Shown here one piece after another: positions 27,633 through 35,303 of a DNA stretch of 64,000 nucleotides (its first letter is position 1; the number at the start of each line of letters is the position of its first letter). The translations under genes and the position numbers were made by a program. Source of the DNA: Hydrogenophaga palleronii NBRC 102513. GTDB lineage: Bacteria; Pseudomonadota; Gammaproteobacteria; Burkholderiales; Burkholderiaceae_C. The notes under the pieces are model-generated. The model worked only from the letters and a program-made list of their open reading frames with translations, was not told where the DNA came from and ran no database searches. Where the stretch lies: NCBI RefSeq assembly GCF_001571225.1, contig NZ_BCTJ01000021.1:1-64000 (forward strand). Reading direction: 5' to 3'.

Positions 27633-28535
27633 TCAGCGCTTGGGCAGGTGGCCGAGTGGGTCGACCGGCTTGCCCAGGCGACGCACTTCAAAGTGCAGCT
27701 TCACGCGGTCGGTGTCGCTGCTGCCCATTTCGGCGATCTTCTGGCCCTGGCGCACCGCTTGGTCTTCACGCACCAGCAAAGCCTGGTTGTGGGCATAGGC
27801 GGTGAGGTAGGTGTTGTTGTGCTTGAGGATGATCAGGTTGCCGTAGCCGCGCAGGCCGGCACCGGCGTAGACCACCCGGCCGTCGGCAGCTGCCAGCACC
27901 GGGTCTCCCACCTTGCCGCTGATCGACACGCCCTTGTTGTTGGCTTCGTCGAACGGCGTGATGACCGTGCCGGAGGCCGGCCAGATAAAGGTGATTTCGT
28001 CGTTGCCGTTGGCCGCAGGCGCCGGTGCGGGCGCTGGCGGCGTGGTCGGCGAGTTGGACGCCGCCGGCGGCGTGGTTTCGCTCAGGGGGCGCGCTGCCAC
28101 ACCGGCGCTGGTCACCGGGCTGGTGACGGGGCCGCTGGGCGTGGCCGGGGTGGCCACGGCGGTGCTGGCACCGGGCGGCTGCACGCGCAGCACCTGGCCG
28201 ACTTCCAGCGCATTCGGGTTGCTCAGGCTGTTCCAGGCCTGGATGTCGCGCCAGTTCTGGCCGCTGTCCAGCGCAATGCGGAACAGGGTGTCGCCGGCCT
28301 TGACCGTGTAATAACCCGGTTTGCCGGCATTTTCGGCACCGGGCATGGCCACCACTTCGGCCGGGCGGGCTGCGCCACCGCGGTCTTCCACCGGAGCCGG
28401 GCGCGAGACGCGGGTGGTCGAGCAACCGGCCAGCACCAGTACCGACACCAGCACCGACAGCAGCGCGACGCCTCGTCGCGCCGGCCGGCCCGATGCCTGG
28501 GGACCTGTCGACGACTGGAAAACACGCTTGTTCAT
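27633..28535 (-). CDS. nlpD: NlpD-like lipoprotein, LysM plus degenerate M23 domain
   Basis: Encodes 300 residues. The lipoprotein signal ends at LVLAGC (Cys near residue 37). A LysM peptidoglycan-binding domain (YYTVKAGDTLFRIALDSG) is followed by a Pro/Ala-rich linker and an M23/LytM domain. The metal-binding His of active M23 enzymes is missing: the first motif reads NNKGVSISG and the last KLHFEVR keeps one His. It therefore probably activates a cell-wall amidase, as NlpD does for AmiC, rather than cutting itself. The ATG at 28535 gives MNKRVF and a good signal. It is third in the surE-pcm-nlpD series. Confidence 0.9.
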   Translation of the reverse strand: MNKRVFQSSTGPQASGRPARRGVALLSVLVSVLVLAGCSTTRVSRPAPVEDRGGAARPAEVVAMPGAENAGKPGYYTVKAGDTLFRIALDSGQNWRDIQAWNSLSNPNALEVGQVLRVQPPGASTAVATPATPSGPVTSPVTSAGVAARPLSETTPPAASNSPTTPPAPAPAPAANGNDEITFIWPASGTVITPFDEANNKGVSISGKVGDPVLAAADGRVVYAGAGLRGYGNLIILKHNNTYLTAYAHNQALLVREDQAVRQGQKIAEMGSSDTDRVKLHFEVRRLGKPVDPLGHLPKR

Positions 28536-28626
28536 GAAAACTCCCACAAATTGCAAGACTGGCTGGCCACACGCTCGGCCAGCAAGCCGAAAAAGAACCC
28601 GGGAGCCGTCCCGGGGATACGCCAGA

Positions 28627-29523
28627 TCACGCGATGCCCGATTTTAGAGGCACGAAGAGCACGGCCTCCAGCTCGCTGCGCACGATGCCGGAGGCGGTCT
28701 TGTCGATCACCACCAGCTGCTGGCCACCCGAGGCGTTGACCGCCGGGGCGACCAGACGGCCGCCGACCGCGAGTTGGTCGATCCAGGCCTGGGGAATCTG
28801 GTTCCCGCCTGCGGCCGCGATGATGGCGGCATACGGCGCGCCCTTGGCGTAGCCCAGCATGCCGTCGCCGAACAAAAGGTGCAGATTGGACAGGCGGAAC
28901 CAGCGAAGGTTCTCGCGCGATTTTTCGTGCAGGCCCTTGAGCCGCTCGATGCTGTAGACCTCGCGCGCCAGGTGGCTGATCAGGGCCGCCTGGTAACCGC
29001 AGCCGGTGCCGATCTCCAGCACCCGGCCGAGCTTCTCGGTGCGGCCGTTGCACAGCAGCTCCAGCATGCGCGCCACCACACCGGGTTTGGAAATGGTCTG
29101 GCCCAGGCCGATCGGCAGGCTGGTGTCTTCATACGCCTGGTTCACCAGCGCGCTGTCGACAAACCGGTGCCGCTCCACCGCCTGCAGCGCTGCCAGCACG
29201 CCCGGGTGCGTGACGCCTTGCGCCTGGATCTTGCGCACCATGGCCGCGCGCACGGCCTGCGATTCCATGCCGACACCCGACGGCCGGGCCGGGGCCACCG
29301 GCACGCGCACGGCCGCCGGAGCCACGGGCACACGGGCCGCGACGGGTGCCGCTGCGGGCGCAGTCACGGTGCGGAGGGGCGGCCGGGGCTGCTGCGGATT
29401 GCGCGCCACCGGTGCGGGGGCACCCGCGGGCAGGCGGGCCGGAAAGCCGGGCCGGGGTTTGGCAGCGGCCGCCGGGGCCGGGGCCTGCGCCAGGGGCAAT
29501 GGCAGGGGTGCGGGGCGCTTCAT
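28627..29523 (-). CDS. pcm: protein-L-isoaspartate O-methyltransferase with long N-terminal extension
   Basis: Encodes 298 residues. The catalytic part starts near residue 88 ([13 protein letters not shown]) and contains the SAM motif [19 protein letters not shown] and the family motif [15 protein letters not shown]. It repairs isoaspartyl residues in damaged proteins. The first 85 residues are an Ala/Pro/Val-rich low-complexity tail not found in the roughly 208-residue E. coli enzyme. It overlaps surE by 4 bp. The ATG at 29523 is the first in frame; a start near GVGMESQAV (residue 86) would give a normal-length enzyme. Confidence 0.9.
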   Translation of the reverse strand: MKRPAPLPLPLAQAPAPAAAAKPRPGFPARLPAGAPAPVARNPQQPRPPLRTVTAPAAAPVAARVPVAPAAVRVPVAPARPSGVGMESQAVRAAMVRKIQAQGVTHPGVLAALQAVERHRFVDSALVNQAYEDTSLPIGLGQTISKPGVVARMLELLCNGRTEKLGRVLEIGTGCGYQAALISHLAREVYSIERLKGLHEKSRENLRWFRLSNLHLLFGDGMLGYAKGAPYAAIIAAAGGNQIPQAWIDQLAVGGRLVAPAVNASGGQQLVVIDKTASGIVRSELEAVLFVPLKSGIA

Positions 29524-30329
29524 GTGGCGGCAGGGTTCGCGGCGCCCGCCACGCGCTCGCCCAGGCTCGTCGACAGCGCGGCCGCTGTGGGTGCCCAGTA
29601 GGCCAGGCGCTCGTGGTCGGTCAGGTCCACCTGCAGCGGCGTGATGGTGGCGTAGCCCTGCACGGCGGCGTGGAAGTCGGTGCCCTCGGCATCGTCTTTC
29701 GCCTTGCCGGCATTGCCGATCCAGTACATGGTGTCGCCACGCGGGTTGGTCTGCGAAATCACCTGCTCGGCGGCATGGCGCCGGCCCAGGCGCGCGACCT
29801 TGAAGCCACGCAGCTCGGCCAGCGGCCGGTTGGGAATATTCACGTTGAGCAACCAGGGCGCGATGGGCGGCCCGCTCTCCAGCGAGGGCAAGAGCTGCGA
29901 CACCAGGCGCGCTGCCATGCGGCCAGCGTCTTCCAGGTGGCCCCAGCCTTTTTCGGTTTGCGAGAAGGCAATGGCGGGGATGCCGAACAGGTAACCCTCC
30001 ATGGCCGCGCCCACGGTGCCGGAATAGATGGTGTCGTCGCCCATGTTGGCGCCGTTGTTGATGCCCGAGACCACCAGGTCGGGGCGGTACCCCAGCAGGC
30101 CGGTGAGGGCGATGTGCACGCAGTCGGCCGGCGTGCCGTTGACGTACCGGAAACCGTTGTGCGCGGTCTGCACGTACAGCGGCGAATGCAGCGACAGCGC
30201 GTTGGACTTGGCGCTGTTGTTGTGCTCGGGCGCCACCACCTCGACCTCGGCCAGCCCCTTGAGGGCCTCGTACAGCGCCACGATGCCGGGCGCCTGGTAA
30301 CCGTCGTCGTTGCAGATCAGGATTTTCAT
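29520..30329 (-). CDS. surE: 5'/3'-nucleotidase SurE
   Basis: Encodes 269 residues of a metal-dependent nucleotidase active on nucleoside monophosphates in the cytoplasm. The N-terminal metal site [14 protein letters not shown], the STN-type [17 protein letters not shown] loop and [22 protein letters not shown] are intact. The ATG at 30329 ([10 protein letters not shown]) is the standard start. It is the first gene of the surE-pcm-nlpD stationary-phase cluster and overlaps pcm by 4 bp. Confidence 0.96.
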   Translation of the reverse strand: MKILICNDDGYQAPGIVALYEALKGLAEVEVVAPEHNNSAKSNALSLHSPLYVQTAHNGFRYVNGTPADCVHIALTGLLGYRPDLVVSGINNGANMGDDTIYSGTVGAAMEGYLFGIPAIAFSQTEKGWGHLEDAGRMAARLVSQLLPSLESGPPIAPWLLNVNIPNRPLAELRGFKVARLGRRHAAEQVISQTNPRGDTMYWIGNAGKAKDDAEGTDFHAAVQGYATITPLQVDLTDHERLAYWAPTAAALSTSLGERVAGAANPAAT

Positions 30330-30456
30330 TGCCGCGATTCTAGGTTGATCGCCCCGGTCACGCTCGGGACATGAACGGGGCCTCACCCGCTGCGCAAGCG
30401 GCCACTCGCTGCCTATCATGGGACGGTTTCATGACAACCCGAACGAGGAATCCACC

Positions 30457-31443
30457 ATGCATGCCTGGCTGTGCGAAAACCCTGTGGGCGTTGATGCCCT
30501 GACCTGGAAAGAACTGCCCACCCCCGAGCCCAAGGCGGGCGAGGTGCTGATCGAGATCCAGGCCGCGAGCCTGAATTTCCCCGATCTGCTGATCGTGCAG
30601 AACAAATACCAGATGAAACCCGCCCTGCCCTTCGTGCCGGGCTCCGAATACGCCGGCGTGGTACGTGCAGTGGGCGAAGGCGTGAAGCACCTGCAGGTGG
30701 GCCAGAGCGTGGCCTGCCTGAGCGGTACTGGCGGCTTCGGCACCCACACCATCGCCCCGGCCGCGCTGTGCATGCCGCTGCCGGCGGGCTTCCCTGCCGT
30801 GGACGCAGCGGCTTTCATCATGATCTACGCCACCTCGTGGCACGCCTTGATGGACCGCGCCGCGCTCAAGGCCGGTGAAACCGTGCTGATCCTCGGCGCG
30901 GCCGGTGGCGTGGGCACGGCGGCGATCCAGATCGCCAAGGCCGCAGGCGCGCGCGTGATCGCCGCCGCGTCCAGCGACGAAAAGTGCGAGCTCTGCAAGC
31001 AGCTGGGCGCCGACGCCACCATCAACTACAGCGTGCACACGCCCAAGGAAGGCCTGCGCGACGCCATCAAGCAGCTCACCGACGGCAAGGGCCCGGACGT
31101 GATCTACGACCCAGTCGGCGGTGACTTCGCCGAGCCGGCGTTCCGCTCCATCGCCTGGCGCGGCCGTTACCTGGTGGTGGGTTTTGCAAGCGGCCCGATC
31201 CCGACGCTGCCGCTGAACCTGACGCTGCTCAAAGGCGCCAGCATCGTCGGCGTGTTCTGGGGCGACTTCGCACGCCGCGAACCCAAGGCCAACGCCGAGA
31301 TGATGCAGGCGCTGGCCGGCCTGTACGCCAAGGGCCAGCTCAAGCCGGTGATCGACCAGACGCTGCCCATGAGCGAGCTGCACAAGGCCTACGCAATCAT
31401 GGGATCGCGCTCGGTCAAGGGCAAGCTGGTGATGGTGAACTGA
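30457..31443 (+). CDS. NADPH:quinone oxidoreductase family protein (zinc-free MDR)
   Basis: Encodes 328 residues of the quinone-reductase branch of the medium-chain dehydrogenase family. The GroES-like half shows ASLNFPDLLIVQNKYQ and PGSEYAGVV. The cofactor site ILGAAGGVGTAAIQIAKA is typical of NADPH-binding zinc-free members. Structural zinc cysteines are absent. The ATG at 30457 (MHAWLC) fits the family. It is divergent from surE and convergent with the lipid-transport operon. The natural substrate (quinone or enoyl compound) is unknown. Confidence 0.88.
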   Translation: MHAWLCENPVGVDALTWKELPTPEPKAGEVLIEIQAASLNFPDLLIVQNKYQMKPALPFVPGSEYAGVVRAVGEGVKHLQVGQSVACLSGTGGFGTHTIAPAALCMPLPAGFPAVDAAAFIMIYATSWHALMDRAALKAGETVLILGAAGGVGTAAIQIAKAAGARVIAAASSDEKCELCKQLGADATINYSVHTPKEGLRDAIKQLTDGKGPDVIYDPVGGDFAEPAFRSIAWRGRYLVVGFASGPIPTLPLNLTLLKGASIVGVFWGDFARREPKANAEMMQALAGLYAKGQLKPVIDQTLPMSELHKAYAIMGSRSVKGKLVMVN

Positions 31444-31449
31444 AGCCGG

Positions 31450-32070
31450 TCAGGCCGCACTGCCCACGATGTGCTGCGCCAACTGCCAGATGGCGGCGCG
31501 GTGTGCGGCGGCAAGCGCATCAACCGAACGTTCCCCCAACGGCACCGACAGCTCGGCCTGACCGAGCACCGGCGTTGTGCCCGTGCCACCGGCGCCCGCC
31601 GGGCGGCGCTCGTCGCTGAACCACCAGCGCGCCTGCAGGTGCAGGGCCCGCTGCCCGGCGTCGGCCACCAGCGACACGATCTCGACGCGCAGACGCCGGC
31701 CCACGCTCACGCCGGCCGGCACCGGCCCGCGCCACACCAGGCCTGGGCCGCGCAGCAAGGCCAGATCGGCCACCAGCCGGCTCGGGATGCTGTCGCGCAA
31801 GGGTTCGGCCCAGCGGTGGCCCACCAGCGGCACCAGCGTGGCCGCGCCGCTGGCCAGCACCAGGGTGTCGCGGTCCAGCGCGCCGGGCAGGCGCATGTCG
31901 CCCGCCACTTCCCACACCAGGCCGTCACCGGGCCGGGCCGGCGGCACCGGGCCAGGGGGCTCGGCGCGCAGCTCGTACCAGCGGGTGGCCACCGTGGGCC
32001 CGCTGGCGCAACCGGCCAACAGCCAGGGCGCCAGGCACAGCCCGGCCAATGTCTTGCGCCGTTGGATCAT
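31450..32070 (-). CDS. ABC-type transport auxiliary lipoprotein (PqiC/DUF330-like)
   Basis: Encodes 206 residues with lipobox LLAGC (Cys near residue 21). It then has WYELRAE and a beta-rich domain ending in AELSVPLGERSVDALAAAH, the layout of PqiC/YmbA-type lipoproteins. These are outer-membrane-side partners of MCE lipid transport systems. It is the last gene of the permease-ATPase-MCE-lipoprotein operon and overlaps the MCE gene by 4 bp. Confidence 0.85.
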   Translation of the reverse strand: MIQRRKTLAGLCLAPWLLAGCASGPTVATRWYELRAEPPGPVPPARPGDGLVWEVAGDMRLPGALDRDTLVLASGAATLVPLVGHRWAEPLRDSIPSRLVADLALLRGPGLVWRGPVPAGVSVGRRLRVEIVSLVADAGQRALHLQARWWFSDERRPAGAGGTGTTPVLGQAELSVPLGERSVDALAAAHRAAIWQLAQHIVGSAA

Positions 32071-33098
32071 GGCGTCACCTTTCTGCCGCGCAGCAGCGCA
32101 TCGGGTTGTTGTTCCAGGGTCTCGGCCAGGTCGCGCAGCGCGCGGGCGGCCTTCGACAAGTCGTCCAGCGCACGGTCGGCGCTGAGCATCAGGCTGGAGT
32201 CACCGGCGGTGCTCTCGCGCAGGGCGCCGGCGGTGCGCGCCACCTCGTCGGCGGCGCGTTGCAGGTTCTGCACCAGCGGCGCGTCGGGTGCCAGCAGTTC
32301 GCCCATGCGCTCCGAGGTGCGGCCGAAGCCGATGGCCGTGCGGTCCACCGACTGCGCGGCCTGGCTCATGCCGTCCATGGCCTTGCGGGTCGATGCCAGC
32401 GAACGCTCCAGCTCGTCGGTGAGCGGGCCGACACGTTTGTCGAGGCGCTCCGATATGCGCTTGAAACTGGCGGTGATCTCGGCCAGGTCGCTCAAGGCCT
32501 GCTTCATCTGCGGACCGGAGACCACGGCGCGCGCCGACGAGGCGATGGCCGAGATGTCGTTGGCCACGCGGCGGAAGTCCATGCCGTCGAACTGCTCGCG
32601 CAGGTTCTGGATCGCGGTGGCGGTGGTGGGGATTTCGGTGGCGCCGTGGTAACTGCCTCGCAGGCTGCTTTCGCGCCGGGGCCGCAGATCGAGATCCACA
32701 TACAGCAGGCCGGTGAGCAGGCTCTGCATCGACAGCTGTGCGCTCAGGCCGCGCTCGATCAGCGCCGGCAGCGCCGGCCCCTGTTGGCCGTCGCCGCGTT
32801 TGCCGTCCAGGCCGCTCACCGCGTCGCTGTCGAGCACCGCGATCACCGGGATGGAGTATTGGTCTTTCTCGCGGTCGTAGAACACGTCGATGGATTCGAC
32901 GCTGCCCACCCGCACGCCGCGGAACACCACCGGCGCGCCGACCTGCAGGCCGTAGACGGAGCCGCTGAAATGCATCACCGTGCGTTCCTTGCGGGTGAAC
33001 AAGTTGTTGCCCGCGAGGGCGATGATGGCAACCGCGATCAGGGCGATCCCGACCACCACGAAGCTGCCGATCAGCGTGGCACTGGCCTTGCGTTTCAT
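32067..33098 (-). CDS. MlaD/MCE-domain lipid transport protein
   Basis: Encodes 343 residues. One N-terminal anchor (TLIGSFVVVGIALIAVAIIAL) and a single MCE domain (VYGLQVGAPVVFRGVRVGSVESI near residues 45-65) precede a long helical C-terminal part (heptad-like stretches 180-330) that probably forms a periplasmic bundle. It is the substrate-binding part of a phospholipid transport system. It overlaps both neighbours by 4 bp. The long helical tail, absent from E. coli MlaD (183 residues), resembles the PqiB/LetB or Mce-type bridging architecture. Confidence 0.88.
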   Translation of the reverse strand: MKRKASATLIGSFVVVGIALIAVAIIALAGNNLFTRKERTVMHFSGSVYGLQVGAPVVFRGVRVGSVESIDVFYDREKDQYSIPVIAVLDSDAVSGLDGKRGDGQQGPALPALIERGLSAQLSMQSLLTGLLYVDLDLRPRRESSLRGSYHGATEIPTTATAIQNLREQFDGMDFRRVANDISAIASSARAVVSGPQMKQALSDLAEITASFKRISERLDKRVGPLTDELERSLASTRKAMDGMSQAAQSVDRTAIGFGRTSERMGELLAPDAPLVQNLQRAADEVARTAGALRESTAGDSSLMLSADRALDDLSKAARALRDLAETLEQQPDALLRGRKVTP

Positions 33099-33922
33099 GC
33101 TTTTCCTTCCGGTTGGGCTGCGGCGCCTCGCCGCAAAAATGTCTGCACGCCTTCGGGCCCGCTGCGCCGCAGTTCTTTCGGCGGGCCGAGCGCGGTCATG
33201 GTCTTGCTTTGGGCGTCGAGGAACAGCAGGCGGTCGGCAACGGTGAAGATGCTCTCGAGTTCGTGGCTGACCATCACCACCGTGGTGCCGAGGTCGTCGC
33301 GCAAGTGCATGATGAGTTCGTCCAGGTGCGCCGAGGTGAGCGGGTCGAGCCCGGCCGAGGGTTCGTCCAGGAACAGCAACGCCGGGTCGAGCGCCAGCGC
33401 GCGTGCGATGGCGGCGCGTTTCTTCATGCCGCCGCTGAGGTCGGCCGGCTCGGCATCGAAGCTGCCGGCCAGGCCCACCAGCGCGAGCTTGAAGCGCGCC
33501 GCGTGTTCACGCTCGGCAGCGTCCATGTCGGTCAGCACCTGCAGCGGCAGCATCACGTTTTCACCCACCGTCATGCTGCTCCACAGCGCGCCGGCCTGGA
33601 ACATCACACCGAAGGATTGCAGCACGGCTTTCTTCGCCGCGGCATCGGCCGCGTAGAGGTCTTGCGAACCGTACAGCACCTGCCCCGCGGCCGGCGCCTG
33701 CAGGCCGATCAGGTGGCGCAGCAGCGTGCTCTTGCCGCAACCGCTGCCACCGGCAATGGCCAGCACCTCGCCGGGCAGGATGTCGAAGTTCAGATCACGC
33801 TGCACGAGCTTGGGGCCGAAGGCCATGGTGAGGTCTCGCACGTGCACCAGGGGCGCGGCCGAGCCGTTGCCCACCGGCGGCGCGGTGCATGGGATGTCGG
33901 GGGTGGTGCTCTCGTGGCGCAT
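33095..33922 (-). CDS. MlaF-like ABC transporter ATPase
   Basis: Encodes 275 residues. Walker A is AGGSGCGKSTLLRHL, the signature is LSGGMKKRAAIARALALDP and Walker B is LLFLDEPSAGLDP. The GGMKKR signature is typical of Mla/MCE-associated ATPases. It energises lipid movement by the neighbouring permease (3 bp away) and MCE protein (4-bp overlap). Confidence 0.92.
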   Translation of the reverse strand: MRHESTTPDIPCTAPPVGNGSAAPLVHVRDLTMAFGPKLVQRDLNFDILPGEVLAIAGGSGCGKSTLLRHLIGLQAPAAGQVLYGSQDLYAADAAAKKAVLQSFGVMFQAGALWSSMTVGENVMLPLQVLTDMDAAEREHAARFKLALVGLAGSFDAEPADLSGGMKKRAAIARALALDPALLFLDEPSAGLDPLTSAHLDELIMHLRDDLGTTVVMVSHELESIFTVADRLLFLDAQSKTMTALGPPKELRRSGPEGVQTFLRRGAAAQPEGKA

Positions 33923-33925
33923 CTT

Positions 33926-35110
33926 CTAGAAGTCCAGCCGCTGGAACACCACCGTGAGCACCGACGCGGCGACCACGATCCACACGATGGCCTGCACCAC
34001 CGACGCCGTGGTGGCATCACCCACCGCCTGCGCGCTGCGGCCCGCGGCCATGCCCTGCATGCAGCCGGCCAGGGCCACCAGCACCGAGTACACCGTGCCC
34101 TTGATCAGGCCCACCAGCACATGCGGCAGGCTCAGGGCCTGCACGCTGGCGTACACGTATTCCAGCGGTGTCACGCCGTAGATGCCCACCGCCACCAGCC
34201 AACCCACCGCCATGCCCACCAGGGCGCCGAAGGCGGTCAGCATCGGGCCGACGATGAGCAATGCCAGCACGCGCGGCAGCACCAGGAAATCAAACGGGTT
34301 CACGCCCATGGTGGTCAGCGCATCCACCTCCTCGTTGGCGCGCATGCTGCCGATCTGCGCGGCAAAAGCGGCGCCCACGCGCCCGGCCAGCACGATGCCA
34401 ACCAGCAGCGCCGCCACCTCGCGCACCACACCGACAGTGACGAGATCTGCAATGTAGTTCTGCGCGCCGAAGCGCTGCAGTTGCGCCGCGCCCATGTAGG
34501 CCACGATCAGGCCGACCAGAAAACTCACCAGCGCCACGATGGGCAGGCTGCGCGGCCCGGTCTGCTCGATCTGCCACATCAGGTCGGACGTGCGCATGTC
34601 GCTGGCGCCGCGCATCCAGCGGCCCACCGACAGCAGCACCTCCCCCACGAAGGTGATGGACTTGCGGCGCTCGGCCCAGTAAGCGGTGGTGCGCGCACCG
34701 AGGCGCGCCACGCGGCTGCGCGGGCGGGCGGTGTTGGCGTCGGGGGTGGCGCGTGGTGTGCCATCGAGCGCGAGCGCCAGGATTTCCTGCAGGCCCTCGG
34801 GCAGGGACGATACGTCCACCGACACGTCGCGCTTCACGAAAGGATCCAGCTGTTGCCACAGGCGCGAGGCCAAGTGGGCGTCCCAGGACTGCAGCGCGCC
34901 CGCCGCCACCCGAACACCCTGCAGGCTGGTAGCGTCGGCCGGTGGTGCGGGCAAGGCGGTGCGGTGGCCGCGCCAGCCACCGCTGAGCTCCAGCACCGCG
35001 TGCGTGTCTTCGGAAAGCCAGCGTGCACCCGGGGACTGTGTCCCGTCTTTCACCTCGATCGTGTCCGACAAGGCATTTCCGCTCGAGGCATCGTGCATGC
35101 AGGGACCCAT
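33926..35110 (-). CDS. MlaE-like ABC permease with N-terminal STAS-like region
   Basis: Encodes 394 residues. The C-terminal two thirds are the MlaE permease fold with five to six helices and motifs FLVGLIVAYMGAAQLQRFG, GRVGAAFAAQIGSMRANEEVDAL and MGVNPFDFLVLPR. The first 130 residues form a soluble domain with a STAS-like pattern (AVLELSGGW...VRVAAGALQSWDAHLASRL), a fusion seen in part of this family. It is the first gene of the leftward lipid-transport operon and divergent from the AsmA-like gene. ATG codons at 35110 and 35098 are both possible. Confidence 0.9.
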   Translation of the reverse strand: MGPCMHDASSGNALSDTIEVKDGTQSPGARWLSEDTHAVLELSGGWRGHRTALPAPPADATSLQGVRVAAGALQSWDAHLASRLWQQLDPFVKRDVSVDVSSLPEGLQEILALALDGTPRATPDANTARPRSRVARLGARTTAYWAERRKSITFVGEVLLSVGRWMRGASDMRTSDLMWQIEQTGPRSLPIVALVSFLVGLIVAYMGAAQLQRFGAQNYIADLVTVGVVREVAALLVGIVLAGRVGAAFAAQIGSMRANEEVDALTTMGVNPFDFLVLPRVLALLIVGPMLTAFGALVGMAVGWLVAVGIYGVTPLEYVYASVQALSLPHVLVGLIKGTVYSVLVALAGCMQGMAAGRSAQAVGDATTASVVQAIVWIVVAASVLTVVFQRLDF

Positions 35111-35303
35111 TCAGCTTCGGATTCAGGATTCTATCGGCCGAGCCCCGCGCAAACACCCCGCAGCTGTAGGACAAAGCCGCGTCGCTTTGCACCGGCCGGA
35201 GCACAGCCCGCTTTGTCCGCTACAAACAGCATGTGAACAACCAACATCGATACCCGTCTGCCCGCAACAATCCGGCCTGCGCCACCGGTGTGGAAGGGGC
35301 CGC

